Shown: positions 1 to 9,331 of the stretch, in pieces
Position numbering within the stretch: the stretch's first letter is position 1
Layout: every line of letters begins with the position of its first letter
Origin: Novosphingobium sp. ZN18A2
Lineage (GTDB): Bacteria; Pseudomonadota; Alphaproteobacteria; Sphingomonadales; Sphingomonadaceae
DNA length: 64,000 nt
Direction: 5' to 3'
NCBI RefSeq assembly: GCF_036784765.1
Contig: NZ_CP136651.1
Span: 2,418,001 to 2,482,000, forward strand
The notes under the pieces: model-generated
What the model saw: the letters and a program-made list of their open reading frames with translations, nothing else
Database searches by the model: none
What the model was told of the DNA's origin: nothing
Program-made: the position numbers and the translations under genes

Positions 1-118
1 CTCGGGTGACGAGTTGAAATACCGGAATGGCGAGGCTGGCTTGCGGGGGCGAGGCATCGCTCTGCCCTACCCTCGCCGCCTCACCCGTCAATCGGGTGCG
101 TTTGGCCTGACAGTGCCG
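1..118 (-). mobile_element. IS6-family element, 5' end only (cut by window edge)
   Basis: The minus strand from 57 down encodes the first 19 residues of an IS6-type transposase, beginning MPRPRKPASPFRYF. This closely matches the start of the complete IS6-family transposase at 40538-41254 (MPRARKPASPFRYF). The 60 bases upstream of the start codon also align with that element, including the shared string GCCCTACCCTCGCC and the outer end TGACAGTGCC, which closes here at 118. The rest of the element lies outside the window. The two copies are diverged, so they are relatives and not recent duplicates. Confidence 0.8.
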
Positions 119-184
119 GCTGAACATATAAAGATCAATAAATGAACCAAGATAGCTCGAAGATGGCTGGGCTTTGCTCTTAGA

Positions 185-706
185 CTATCTGGAAATCGGC
201 GGTGCATTTGCTTTGACGGTGCAGCAACCAGCTTTTGCCAGCAGCCCCTGCACCTCGGCAAGGACGCGAGCTCCCAACGGACCGATCGCCTGCAGGGCTT
301 GCGGCGTCATCGGCGCGCCGAGTTGGAAGCTCCAGCCTTCAATGGCAAACACAACAATCTTGGGCGGCGAAAGTTCAAGTGCTCGCGCCAGTGTGATCGC
401 CTCGGTCAGCCCGAACGTATGACTGGACACCATGTCCAGGTCGCTCGGCAAGTCCTCACTACCCAGATCAATGCGATGGATCGTTCCTGGGACCGTTATC
501 GGTGCAGCGGCATCTACGCAGACAAGAGCTTCGCAAGAGCTCAAGTCTTCGATCAGTCCAAGTACGTCGCCGGAGCACCGAATGAGCCTAGTGCCCTTCG
601 GCAGGTAGCCTTCGAGCCGGTCTGCAACGGCGAGACCGAATCCGTCATCGCCCCGATCCCGGTTGCCTACGCACAGGACAAGCACGCCGAGGCGCGTGGC
701 GCTCAT
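185..706 (-). CDS. [NiFe]-hydrogenase maturation endopeptidase (HycI/HupD family)
   Basis: This is the protease that removes the C-terminal peptide of the hydrogenase large subunit after nickel insertion, a cytoplasmic maturation step. The N-terminus carries the family motif [11 protein letters not shown], where the acidic residues are expected to help sense nickel. At about 173 residues it has the usual family length. I chose the start at 706 because it gives an ATGA overlap with the large-subunit stop (703-705), while the open frame upstream lacks family similarity. It is the last gene of the operon, directly beside the IS6 end. No hyp accessory genes follow inside the window, so they must lie elsewhere. 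Confidence 0.88.
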   Translation of the reverse strand: MSATRLGVLVLCVGNRDRGDDGFGLAVADRLEGYLPKGTRLIRCSGDVLGLIEDLSSCEALVCVDAAAPITVPGTIHRIDLGSEDLPSDLDMVSSHTFGLTEAITLARALELSPPKIVVFAIEGWSFQLGAPMTPQALQAIGPLGARVLAEVQGLLAKAGCCTVKANAPPISR

Positions 707-1992
707 GTCCGGTGGACCGACAGGTTCAGGAAGTGCGTCGAGCAGGAAATGCATGGATCGTAGTTGCGGATGGCCAATTCGCAGCGCGCGCGAATGATCT
801 CGTCGGGCTCGCTCGCGAGCGGCGCCGCGACCGCGGCAAGGTCCGCCTCGATCCGCGGCTGGTTCTGCGACGTCGGTGGCACGATCCGCGCACTGACAAT
901 TGTTCCCTCTGAATTGAACTCATAACGGTGCCAGCAGATGCCGCGCGGGGCCTCGGTGCAGCCGAAGCCGACGCCTGCGCGAGGTTCGATCGGCACGGCT
1001 GGGCGGTCCGGCGGTTCGTAGTCCGCGATCAACGTCAGTGCCTCTTCACAGGCGAAGGCGATCTCCAGCGCGCGCACTACGATGCTGCGGAAGGGATTTG
1101 TGCAGGCCGTCGCGAGGCCCACCTCGCCCGCCAGCGAACGGACCGAATGCGGCAAGCGGTGGCGGTTGAGTGCATAGCGAGCGAGTGGCCCCACAAGGTA
1201 GGCGCCGCGCTGCCGGACCATCGAATGGAGCGCGGTCGAGTGTTCGACCTGACGCTCCTCGAACACGTCGTCGTAGTCGGCGATATCGATGTCGATGCCG
1301 CAGTTCGAGGTCAGCCGCCCTTGGGCAATCGGATATTCGTCGGGACAGCACATTGCGACGAACTCATAGTCCTGTTCGAACTCGGGGAAGGTAAATCCTG
1401 CAACCCAGCGCACTTGGTCGAAAGCAAGGTCTCGCGCGCGGGCCAACTCCTCGCGGATCGGAACAAGGTCCGCCTTGGTCGGCACACGATAGAAGCCTCC
1501 AGGCCGCACGTTGACCGGATGGACCTCGCGTCCACCCAGCAGCGCCATCAGCGCATTGCCCGCCTTCTTTAGCGCCAAGCCACGACGAACTGCGTCGCCG
1601 TATTTCTCGGCCATGCGAATGGCATCGGGGAAGCCGAGGAAATCGGGCGCGTGGAGCATGACCACGTGCAGCGCGTGACTGCCGATCCATTCGCCGCAAT
1701 AGAGCAGGCGGCGCAGCGGGCGAAGCTGGCCGTCGACGGTGACACCGAACGCGTCCTCGACTGCCTGCGAAGCGCTCGTCTGGTAGGCGACCGGGCAGAT
1801 GCCGCAGATCCGCGCGACGATGTCGGGCAGCTCGGCAAAACCCCGCCCCCGCAACAGCGCCTCGAAAAAGCGGGGCGGTTCGAAAATGCGCAGGTTCGCG
1901 GCTGTTACCTTACCCCGTTCGATAGTGAGGTCGAGCGCGCCTTCGCCTTCGACGCGCGCGAGGTTATCGACCTTGATCGTCCTAGTCGTCAT
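703..1992 (-). CDS. hyhL: [NiFe]-hydrogenase large (alpha) subunit, group 3b type
   Basis: This is the catalytic subunit holding the NiFe(CN)2CO centre of a cytoplasmic, NAD(P)-linked bidirectional hydrogenase. The N-terminal nickel motif is [10 protein letters not shown] with cysteines 63 and 66. The C-terminal motif is DPCISCSTH with cysteines 414 and 417, followed by a nine-residue tail that the adjacent protease would remove. The position often occupied by histidine in the first motif is Tyr70, which I believe occurs in bacterial group 3b enzymes. A longer open frame runs upstream, but the start at 1992 fits the family and overlaps the small-subunit gene by 11 bases, indicating coupled translation. 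Length is 429 residues. Confidence 0.92.
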   Translation of the reverse strand: MTTRTIKVDNLARVEGEGALDLTIERGKVTAANLRIFEPPRFFEALLRGRGFAELPDIVARICGICPVAYQTSASQAVEDAFGVTVDGQLRPLRRLLYCGEWIGSHALHVVMLHAPDFLGFPDAIRMAEKYGDAVRRGLALKKAGNALMALLGGREVHPVNVRPGGFYRVPTKADLVPIREELARARDLAFDQVRWVAGFTFPEFEQDYEFVAMCCPDEYPIAQGRLTSNCGIDIDIADYDDVFEERQVEHSTALHSMVRQRGAYLVGPLARYALNRHRLPHSVRSLAGEVGLATACTNPFRSIVVRALEIAFACEEALTLIADYEPPDRPAVPIEPRAGVGFGCTEAPRGICWHRYEFNSEGTIVSARIVPPTSQNQPRIEADLAAVAAPLASEPDEIIRARCELAIRNYDPCISCSTHFLNLSVHRT

Positions 1993-2758
1993 GCGAACCG
2001 CTCGCTTGCCGGAATGGCTCGGCCCATGCATTGAAGGTGCGAAGCGCTCGCTCGACGTCTCGCGGGCTGGCGCCGAGATCGCGCCATTCCTTTGTGAGCG
2101 CCTGCATGTTAGGCGTTTCCATCGGTCCATAGCACCCATAGCAGCCACGCCGGTACGCCGGACAAATCGCGCCGCAGCCGGCATGGGTGACCGGGCCGAG
2201 GCAGGGCGTTCCCTGGACCATGACGCAGACGGTGCCGCGCTGCTTGCACTCAATACAGACGCTGTGCGTGGCGATCACGGGCTTCCGGTGCGCGAGGTAG
2301 GCGCTGATCACCTCCAGAAGCTGCACCTTGTTGATCGGGCAACCGTGCAGTTCGTAATCGACCGCGACATGGGCGGAAACCGGCATCGAGGTTGCAAGCG
2401 TGTCGATATATTCAGGCGAGGCGTAGACCGCCGCGACGAAGTCAGCGACGTCGGCGAAATTGCGAAGCGCCTGGATGCCGCCCGCGGTCGCGCAGGCGCC
2501 GATCGTGACGAGATGCTTCGACTGCGCGCGCACTTCCTGGATGCGCCGCGCATCGTGCAGCGTGGTGATCGAACCCTCGACCAGCGAGAGGTCGTAAGGG
2601 CCTTCGACGATCGCGCTCGACGCCTCGGGGAAGTTGGCGATTTCCACCGCCCCGGCCAGTGCCAGCAGGTCGTCCTCGCAATCGAGCAGCGAGAGTTGGC
2701 ATCCGTCGCACGAGGCGAACTTCCATACCGCGAGGCGGGGGCGTTGCGGCCCGGCCAT
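1982..2758 (-). CDS. hyhS: [NiFe]-hydrogenase small (delta) subunit
   Basis: This is the electron-transfer subunit that pairs with the large subunit and carries iron-sulfur clusters. At 258 residues it is the short form without a Tat signal, typical of soluble group 3 enzymes. CDGC at residues 18-21, GACATAGG and HGCPINK are visible proximal-cluster ligands. The C-terminal part has further cysteine groups ([11 protein letters not shown], and the clusters around GCGAIC and GCYGCYG). Its ATG directly abuts the stop of the gamma-subunit gene (2759-2761), and its stop lies inside the start region of the large subunit. Confidence 0.92.
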   Translation of the reverse strand: MAGPQRPRLAVWKFASCDGCQLSLLDCEDDLLALAGAVEIANFPEASSAIVEGPYDLSLVEGSITTLHDARRIQEVRAQSKHLVTIGACATAGGIQALRNFADVADFVAAVYASPEYIDTLATSMPVSAHVAVDYELHGCPINKVQLLEVISAYLAHRKPVIATHSVCIECKQRGTVCVMVQGTPCLGPVTHAGCGAICPAYRRGCYGCYGPMETPNMQALTKEWRDLGASPRDVERALRTFNAWAEPFRQASGSHDD

Positions 2759-3601
2759 TCAGATCTCCCTCACCACGAGAACCGGCGCGATCCTGTCGAG
2801 CCGCATTACCGGGCCGTCCTTGCACACGAATGTGGGGCCGAACTGGCAATGACCGCACAGGCCGACTGCGCATTTCATGTTGCGCTCCATCGACAGGAAC
2901 ACCTTGTCCGCCGGAAGGCCGGCTTCCTGAAGTGCGCTCGCGGTGAAACGCATCATCACTTCGGGGCCGCAGACGAGTGCAATGGCATCATCTGCATCGA
3001 AGGCGGCACGGCGCACAAGTGATGGCACGACGCCGACATTGCCGTGCCAGTCGGTGCCGGCATGGTCGACCGTGACTTCGATGTCGATGTCGAGCCGCTG
3101 GCGCCAGTGCTCCAGTTGGGCGCGATAGAGAATGGCGTCGGGCGAGCGGCAGCCGACAAGGATGACCAGCTTGCCGTAGTGCTCGCGCCGGGCCAGCAGC
3201 GCCTCGATCGCGGGGCGAAGCGGCGCGAGGCCGAGTCCGCCGGCAACGATCACAACGTCAGAGCCTTCGGCGCTTGCGACGGGCCAGCCGGTGCCGAACG
3301 GGCCGCGCAGTCCCAGGCTCGCACCGGCCCGCAGTCCTGCAAGCGCTTCGCTCACCGCGCCGACGGTGCGGACCGTATGGACGAAGCCCGCGGCGCCGCT
3401 TGTCTCGTCGCTGATGCTGATGGCGGCCTCGCCAACGCCGAAGGCATAAAGCATGTTGAACTGACCCGGCACGAACCCGGGACGCGGGCCGGACAGAGGC
3501 TCGATCTCGAGCGTCACGACGTCGGCAAGCTCGCGCCGGACCGCCGCGACGCGATAGGGTTGCGGGACGTGCGGGTCGCGCGATCGGACCGGTGCCTCCA
3601 T
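2759..3601 (-). CDS. hyhG: Hydrogenase gamma subunit, FAD/NAD(P)-binding reductase
   Basis: This diaphorase-type subunit exchanges electrons between the hydrogenase and NAD(P)H. It has a ferredoxin-NADP reductase fold: a flavin-binding stretch near PGQFNMLYAF, the nucleotide-binding glycine loop VIVAGGLGLAP, and a C-terminal 2Fe-2S site reading CAVGLCGHCQ with a further cysteine shortly after. The 280-residue length is normal. I took the start at 3601 because upstream codons show no homology, and because it leaves only two bases after the preceding gene. It belongs to the beta-cNMP-gamma-delta-alpha-protease operon. Confidence 0.9.
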   Translation of the reverse strand: MEAPVRSRDPHVPQPYRVAAVRRELADVVTLEIEPLSGPRPGFVPGQFNMLYAFGVGEAAISISDETSGAAGFVHTVRTVGAVSEALAGLRAGASLGLRGPFGTGWPVASAEGSDVVIVAGGLGLAPLRPAIEALLARREHYGKLVILVGCRSPDAILYRAQLEHWRQRLDIDIEVTVDHAGTDWHGNVGVVPSLVRRAAFDADDAIALVCGPEVMMRFTASALQEAGLPADKVFLSMERNMKCAVGLCGHCQFGPTFVCKDGPVMRLDRIAPVLVVREI

Positions 3602-3603
3602 CG

Positions 3604-4065
3604 TCACGAACCGTAGACGTCGAGGATTTGCATCCGCGCCGCCTGCAGACGCTCGATCATGATGGCGAGGACGCTCTTCATCATTTCGTAGCCGAGGAAG
3701 TGGTCTTCCTCGCATTTCCCGCGAAGGCACTTCGCGTCGATGACGATCGCCCGGGTGAGTTTCATCGCGCGCGAATCGAACATCGAACGGTATGGCGGGG
3801 CGAGCCAAGATGCCCCTACGATTTCGCCTTCGCGCAGGGTCGAGATGACGATCGGGGGATGGCCGGGCGCGCTGACTTCGAGCGACACCGTGCCGTGCCG
3901 GATCAGGTAGAAATGGTCGGCCGGTTCACCTTCGCGCGTCAGGTACTCCCCAACGTCGAACCGGCAATTGCGCGAGCATCCCGCCACGAGATCGACGTGT
4001 TCGCGCCGGAAATCCGCGAAAAAGGAATGCTTGGAAAGGATTTGCGCCATGGCCTCGATGATCAT
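3604..4065 (-). CDS. Cyclic-nucleotide-binding-domain protein in hydrogenase operon
   Basis: This is a roughly 153-residue protein made almost entirely of a CRP-like cyclic-nucleotide-binding barrel: DVGEYLTREGEPADHFYLI, then GTVSLEV and a GEIVGASW stretch at the phosphate-binding-cassette position. No helix-turn-helix follows, so it is unlikely to bind DNA directly. The start at 4065 forms an ATGA overlap with the beta-subunit stop; 4050 is an alternative start. Its place between the beta and gamma subunit genes suggests a sensory or regulatory partner of the enzyme. That role is inferred from position only, and no ligand can be named from sequence. Confidence 0.82.
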   Translation of the reverse strand: MIIEAMAQILSKHSFFADFRREHVDLVAGCSRNCRFDVGEYLTREGEPADHFYLIRHGTVSLEVSAPGHPPIVISTLREGEIVGASWLAPPYRSMFDSRAMKLTRAIVIDAKCLRGKCEEDHFLGYEMMKSVLAIMIERLQAARMQILDVYGS

Positions 4066-5219
4066 GATGAGCCCGCCTCCATCGGCGTCGCCCGGATCGC
4101 GGCGGCCTCCTCGGTCAGGTCGATGCCGGTCGGGCACCAGGTTATGCATCGTCCGCAACCGACGCAGCCCGAAGTGCCGAACTGGTCGATCCAGTTCGCC
4201 AGCTTGTGCGTCATCCACTGGCGATAGCGCGACCTCGCCGAAGCGCGAACGCCGCCGCCGTGGATGAAGGAAAAGTCGAGCGTGAAGCACGAATCCCACT
4301 TGCGTATGCACTCCGCCGACTTGCCTTCGAGATCAGTGTGATCCTCCACAGTGCTGCAAAAGCACGTGGGGCACACCATCGTGCAATTGCCGCATGTCAG
4401 GCAGCGGTCTGCGACATCGGCCCAGCGGGGATGATCGAGATTGTCTTGCAGCAGGTCCTTGAGACCATCGGTTTCGAGGCTGCGTCCCATTTGTTCGGCG
4501 GCATTTTCGGAGACGGCGGCCGCCGCTGCGATATCCGATGCCGATGCCGATTCCTTGGGCAAGTAGGCAAGAATCCGGGTCCCCGCGGCGCTGCCGGTCT
4601 CGATCAGGAAGCGGTGCGCGCCGCCCCCAATCAGTTCGGTCAGTGCCAAGTCGAAACCGCCCTCGGCTCTCGGCCCGGTGCCCATCGACGCGCAAAAGCA
4701 CGTGCCCCCAGCCTGTCCGCAATTGACCGCGATAAGGAACGCGCTCTTCCTCCGCGACGCGTAGCGCTCGTCGGCATGGTCGCCTTCGCATAAAACCCTG
4801 TCCTGGATCGAAACGGCGTGCAGCTCGCAGGCACGCATGCCGACAAAGGCGAACTTCTCCGAAGGAGGGGAAGGTGCAGCGCAGGTCATCGTGCCGTCGT
4901 CGCCCCTTTCTGCGCGCCATAGGGTTTCGGACGTCGGGAAGAGGAACTTCTTCCAAGAATGCGGGCTGACGTTGTAGCCGAACAAGGCGTCGTCGGATCG
5001 GCGGACGAGTGCGTAACGCCCTGCCTGCTGCCGGTCGGTCCAGCCGCGAGGCAGGTCGTCGGGCCCGGCGATATCGTCATAGACGATGGCATCGTCGCGC
5101 AGCGTAGGGCCGATGACCCGATAGCCTTCGGAGCGCAGGGCGTCGATCAGGCCATGCAGGCCCTCAACCGTGATGACGGCCGTCCCGTCATCGCAATCGG
5201 CTCTGTCCATCGTGCTCAT
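4062..5219 (-). CDS. hyhB: Hydrogenase beta subunit, 4Fe-4S protein
   Basis: This iron-sulfur subunit wires the hydrogenase dimer to the gamma reductase. The 385-residue protein has a C-terminal pair of 4Fe-4S motifs, CLTCGNCTMVCP and CVGCGRCITWCPTG, and an N-terminal region with conserved cysteines (RACELHAV, GTCFCASM) as in sulfhydrogenase HydB proteins. It is the first hydrogenase gene of the operon. Upstream lies a 76-base gap to the PEP synthase gene that contains a perfect inverted repeat. Its stop overlaps the next start as ATGA. Confidence 0.9.
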   Translation of the reverse strand: MSTMDRADCDDGTAVITVEGLHGLIDALRSEGYRVIGPTLRDDAIVYDDIAGPDDLPRGWTDRQQAGRYALVRRSDDALFGYNVSPHSWKKFLFPTSETLWRAERGDDGTMTCAAPSPPSEKFAFVGMRACELHAVSIQDRVLCEGDHADERYASRRKSAFLIAVNCGQAGGTCFCASMGTGPRAEGGFDLALTELIGGGAHRFLIETGSAAGTRILAYLPKESASASDIAAAAAVSENAAEQMGRSLETDGLKDLLQDNLDHPRWADVADRCLTCGNCTMVCPTCFCSTVEDHTDLEGKSAECIRKWDSCFTLDFSFIHGGGVRASARSRYRQWMTHKLANWIDQFGTSGCVGCGRCITWCPTGIDLTEEAAAIRATPMEAGSS

Positions 5220-5273
5220 GTCTCTGGCCTCGCTATGCGCTCAGCACTTCTGGATCGTAGTATATGCGGTCAA

Positions 5274-5292
5274 ATCATGGCTTGGCCATGAT
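5274..5292. promoter_or_regulatory. Perfect 8-bp inverted repeat between ppsA and hydrogenase operon
   Basis: ATCATGGC and GCCATGAT are separated by TTG. The repeat lies between the ppsA stop (5296) and the beta-subunit start (5219). It could be an operator or a weak hairpin terminator. It has no T-run on the minus strand, so I favour a regulatory site, without assigning a protein. Confidence 0.4.
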
Positions 5293-5295
5293 CGT

Positions 5296-7671
5296 TCAGC
5301 CTTCCGCTCCCTCCGCCGCCGCGATCGAGCTGATCGTGCGCACAAAGCTGTCGGGATTGAGCGAGATCGAATCGATGCCCTCCCCGACAAGGAAGGCTGC
5401 AAAATCAGGATGATCGCTGGGCGCCTGGCCGCAGATACCGATCTTGATACTGGCCGTGTGGCACGCCGCGATCGCTTGCGATACCATCCGCTTGACCGCC
5501 TCGTCGCGCGCGTCGAACATCGGCGCCAGAAGATCGGAATCGCGGTCGATGCCGAGCGTCAGTTGAGTCAGGTCGTTCGATCCGATCGAAAAGCCGTCGA
5601 ACCGCTTCGCGAATTCGTCCGCGAGGATCACGTTCGAGGGAACTTCGCACATCACATAGACCTGCAGGCCGTTTTCGCCCCGGGCGAGACCGTTTTCCGC
5701 CATGGCCGCCAGCACCTTGTCGGCCTCTCCGGGCGTACGACAGAAGGGAACCATCACGATCACGTTGTCGAAACCCAGTTCCTCGCGTACGCGCTTAAGC
5801 GCCCGGCATTCGAGCGCGAAGCCCTCGCGGTAGCGTTCGTCGTAGTACCGCGAAGCGCCCCGGAACCCGATCATCGGGTTCTCTTCCCTGGGCTCGAACG
5901 CCGAGCCGCCGATCAGGTGTGCGTACTCGTTGGTCTTGAAGTCGCTCAGACGAACGATCGCGGGATGCGGATAGTAGGGCGCCGCTAGCTTGGCTATTCC
6001 GCGTGACAACCTGTCGACAAAGTACTCCGTGGGAGAGGCGTAGTCGCTGGTCATGTCCCGGATCAGGCGCCTGTCCTCCTCGCTCACCCGCTCCGGGCAG
6101 AGCAGCGCCATGGGATGGATCTTGATGAGGTTGTTGATGATGAATTCCATGCGGGCGAGCCCCACGCCCATCGCGGGCAGGCGCCACCACTGGAACGCGG
6201 CCGAGGGGTCGGCGATGTTCACCATCACCTGCGTGCGCGTCTCTGGCAGCGTGTTGAGGTCGATCTCCTCGCTCTCGAACGCGAGCAGCCCGTCATAGAC
6301 CGCGCCGGTTTCACCGCTCGCACACGATATCGTGATGTGCTGGCCGGTCCTGAGCGTCGACGTCGACTTGCCCGTGCCAACGACAGCGGGTACGCCTAGT
6401 TCGCGGCTGACGATGGCCGCGTGGCTGGTGTTGCCGCCGTGGTCAGTGACGATGCCGGCGGCGCGCTTCATCACCGGAACCCAGTCGGGATCGGTGTTGC
6501 CCGTCACCAGTATCGCCCCGTCGGGAAAGGCCTCGATCTCGGACGGGTCGCGGATCACGCAAGCCTCGCCCGAAGCGATCGCCGAGCCGATCGCCGCGCC
6601 GGTGATCAGCGGGAGCGCCTTGGCCTTCAGATGATAGGCGCGGAACCGGGTCCGGCTGCGAATGGCCTGCACCGTCTCGGGCCGCGCCTGGACGAGATAG
6701 AGCAATCCGGTTTCGCCGTCCTTGGCCCATTCGAGGTCCATGGGCCGCCCGTAATGCACTTCGACCGAAACAGCCCAGCGCGCCAGTTCGACGATCTCGT
6801 GGTCCTTGAGAACAATCTTGCGCCGCTCGGCGGGCTTGGTCTCGACCACTCGGGTGCGATTGCTGCCGCCTTCGGCGTAGAGCATCTTAATCGCCTTAGC
6901 GCCGCACACCTTCTCGATCACCGGATGCACGCCCTTGCGACCAAGCAACGGCTTGAAGACCACGTACTTGTCGGGGTCGACCATCCCCTGGACGACCGTC
7001 TCGCCCAGTCCCCAGGCCGCGCTGATCGTCACGACGTCGGGAAACCCGGTCTCGGTGTCGAGCGTGAAGGCCACGCCCGAGCCTGCAAGGTCCGAACGCA
7101 CCATGTGCTGGATGCCGATGGAGAGCGCGACATCGAGATGACCGAAGCCCTTCGCCTCGCGATAGCTGATCGCCCGGTCGGTGAAGAGTGAGGCATAGCA
7201 GCGCAGGCACGCATCGAGCAGCGCACGCCCGCCGCGAACGTTGAGAAAGGTTTCCTGCTGTCCGGCGAAGCTGGCGCCGGGCAGGTCCTCGGCCGTCGCG
7301 CTACTGCGCACGGCGACCGCCACGTCCCCGACCCCGAGACGGGTGCCAAGCTTCTTGTATCCGGCGCGGATCTCGTCGGCGATGTCCTGCGGGATCGCGG
7401 CGGACAGGAACGCTTCCCTGATCGCCTTGCCCGTGTCCTGCAGGCTCGCCTTGCCGGCACGGTATCGGTCGATCCGTTCGCCGATCACGGCCTCGAGTCC
7501 GTTTACGGCGATGAAGTCGCGATAGGCCTGTGCCGTCGTCGCGAAGCCTGCCGGGACCCGCACCCCTGCCTTGCCGAGTTCGCGGACCATCTCGCCCAGC
7601 GATGCGTTCTTGCCGCCCACCGATGAGACGTCGGTGATCGCGATATCTTCGAAGAACAGGATGTTCGGCAT
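5296..7671 (-). CDS. ppsA: Phosphoenolpyruvate synthase
   Basis: This enzyme converts pyruvate and ATP to PEP, AMP and phosphate in gluconeogenesis. The 791-residue protein has the full domain order: an N-terminal ATP-grasp (GGKNASLGEMVRELG, then AVRSSATAEDLPGASFAGQQ), the phosphohistidine domain with GGNTSHAAIVSRELG, and the C-terminal PEP-binding barrel (GSNDLTQLTLGIDRDS, CGQAPS). I chose the start at 7671 because MPNILFFEDI begins the family homology; the upstream frame extension has none. It reads in the same direction as the hydrogenase operon 76 bases downstream, so co-transcription is possible. Confidence 0.95.
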   Translation of the reverse strand: MPNILFFEDIAITDVSSVGGKNASLGEMVRELGKAGVRVPAGFATTAQAYRDFIAVNGLEAVIGERIDRYRAGKASLQDTGKAIREAFLSAAIPQDIADEIRAGYKKLGTRLGVGDVAVAVRSSATAEDLPGASFAGQQETFLNVRGGRALLDACLRCYASLFTDRAISYREAKGFGHLDVALSIGIQHMVRSDLAGSGVAFTLDTETGFPDVVTISAAWGLGETVVQGMVDPDKYVVFKPLLGRKGVHPVIEKVCGAKAIKMLYAEGGSNRTRVVETKPAERRKIVLKDHEIVELARWAVSVEVHYGRPMDLEWAKDGETGLLYLVQARPETVQAIRSRTRFRAYHLKAKALPLITGAAIGSAIASGEACVIRDPSEIEAFPDGAILVTGNTDPDWVPVMKRAAGIVTDHGGNTSHAAIVSRELGVPAVVGTGKSTSTLRTGQHITISCASGETGAVYDGLLAFESEEIDLNTLPETRTQVMVNIADPSAAFQWWRLPAMGVGLARMEFIINNLIKIHPMALLCPERVSEEDRRLIRDMTSDYASPTEYFVDRLSRGIAKLAAPYYPHPAIVRLSDFKTNEYAHLIGGSAFEPREENPMIGFRGASRYYDERYREGFALECRALKRVREELGFDNVIVMVPFCRTPGEADKVLAAMAENGLARGENGLQVYVMCEVPSNVILADEFAKRFDGFSIGSNDLTQLTLGIDRDSDLLAPMFDARDEAVKRMVSQAIAACHTASIKIGICGQAPSDHPDFAAFLVGEGIDSISLNPDSFVRTISSIAAAEGAEG

Positions 7672-7999
7672 GGGTCTCGCTCGCAGTCCGGCGGTTGCAA
7701 GTCCGAGTTTTCCGCTGGAACGGCATCGGATTTCTGCCGGTTGGGTGCGCGTAGAATTGTGCATGAAGGTTCGGTTTGCAAGCTTTGCAGCAAGCCAATG
7801 CAGCTTCCACTGCAATGTCGGGCCAGCCGCGATCCGCCGATCGGCGACGTTTCGCGATGAGCGGTGGCCGTGCTATGTAAACCTGAAACGTCCGCAGCAT
7901 GGATGCCAGTGCCGTTCGCGGTGATTGGCGCGACTGGCCGGACTACAGAGCATGCACGGCAGAGCGCCCCGTTTCGAATTGAAAGACCTGCAGCGGATC
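7672..7999. other. Divergent intergenic region, ppsA / nfeD
   Basis: About 330 bases lie between divergently transcribed genes and must hold both promoters. Open frames extend both genes into it (to 7815 on minus, to 7925 on plus), but neither extension resembles its family. I see no clear consensus promoter. Confidence 0.5.
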
Positions 8000-9331
8000 A
8001 TGCGGGGTCTGGCCGCTGTCGTGATGCTCGCGTTACTGGCCTCGCCTTCAAGTGGCGTGACGCAAACCCGCGGCGCGGCCGTTGTTCTGCGGCTCGACGG
8101 CGCAGTTGGTCCGGCCACCGCCGAATACGTGACGCGCGGTCTCCGCAAGGCGGCGCAGGAGGGCGCGCAGCTGGTCGTGCTGCAGATGGACACACCCGGC
8201 GGCCTCTCGACATCGATGCGCGACATCATCCGCGCGATCCTTGCATCGCCGGTTCCCGTGGCCAGTTACGTCGCGCCAAGCGGCGCGCGCGCGGCGAGCG
8301 CCGGGACGTACATCCTCTATGCCAGCCACATCGCGGCAATGGCTCCGGGCACCAACGTGGGCGCCGCGACTCCGGTGCAGATCGGCAGCAAGGGCTTCCC
8401 AGGCGGCTCCTCCTCCAGCGAAGCGAAGCAGTCGGACACCGAGGCGCGCAAGGTCACCAACGATGCGGCGGCCTATATCCGGTCGCTGGCCCAGCTGCGC
8501 CGACGCAATGTCGAATGGGCGCAAGAGGCGGTTCGCAGCGCCGCCAGCCTCCCTGCAAGCGAGGCTCTAAAGGAGCATGTCATCGACTTGGTGGCTCCTG
8601 ACCTCGCCAGCCTGTTGCGCCAAGCCGACGGACGCGTCGTTTCGTTACGCGGCCGGGCCACAACGATCCATAGCGCCGGACTGGAGCTCATGCCAATTGC
8701 GCCGGGCTGGCGGACCAGGCTGCTCGCAACGATCACCGATCCCAACATCGCATTCTTGCTAATGATGGCCGGCATCTACGGCCTGTTCTTCGAGTTCTGG
8801 ATTCCCGGCTCGTTTTTCCCAGGCACGCTCGGTGCGATCTGCCTGGTCGCCGGGCTGTACGGCCTCGCGGCCCTTCCGGTTAACATGGCCGGCCTAGCGC
8901 TGATCGCGCTCGGTATCGGCCTGCTGGTCGCGGAAGGGTTCATCGTGTCCCATGGGGTGCTCGGCGTAGGCGGGGTAATCGCCTTCGCATTGGGGGCCAC
9001 GATCCTCGTCGATACCGACAGCCCGGCGTTTCGCATCTCGCTGTCATTGATTGCAGGGTTTTCGCTCGCGAGCCTGGCGTTCATGCTCCTGGTCGTTCGT
9101 ACGGCGCTGCTCGCGCGGTCGCGAAAGGTGGTTAGCGGGCGCGAGGAAATGATCGGTTCTGACGGCACCGTCGCGGACTGGTCAGGTGGCAAGGGCCACG
9201 TCCTCGTCCACGGCGAGCGCTGGTCGGCCACCGGCCGCGGCCCGTTCGGAAAGGGCGAGGCTATCACGGTAACAGGGCTCTCCGGGTTGACGCTCGAAGT
9301 AGCGAAGGGCCCTTCAGCGCAGGAGGATTGA
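8000..9331 (+). CDS. NfeD-family membrane serine protease (ClpP-class)
   Basis: This is a membrane-bound protease of the NfeD/STOMP-protease type, thought to partner with slipin proteins. The start at 8000 places a signal sequence (MRGLAAVVMLALLASPSSG) first. The ClpP/crotonase-like protease domain follows: QMDTPGGLSTSM, then SGARAASAGTYI with the nucleophile serine region. The middle and C-terminal part has four to five hydrophobic helices and ends in an OB-fold-like NfeDC domain (GSDGTVADWSGGKGHVLVHG). The stop is immediately followed by the slipin ATG, and the AGGAGG ribosome site lies inside the end of this gene, so the two are co-translated. Confidence 0.9.
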   Translation: MRGLAAVVMLALLASPSSGVTQTRGAAVVLRLDGAVGPATAEYVTRGLRKAAQEGAQLVVLQMDTPGGLSTSMRDIIRAILASPVPVASYVAPSGARAASAGTYILYASHIAAMAPGTNVGAATPVQIGSKGFPGGSSSSEAKQSDTEARKVTNDAAAYIRSLAQLRRRNVEWAQEAVRSAASLPASEALKEHVIDLVAPDLASLLRQADGRVVSLRGRATTIHSAGLELMPIAPGWRTRLLATITDPNIAFLLMMAGIYGLFFEFWIPGSFFPGTLGAICLVAGLYGLAALPVNMAGLALIALGIGLLVAEGFIVSHGVLGVGGVIAFALGATILVDTDSPAFRISLSLIAGFSLASLAFMLLVVRTALLARSRKVVSGREEMIGSDGTVADWSGGKGHVLVHGERWSATGRGPFGKGEAITVTGLSGLTLEVAKGPSAQED

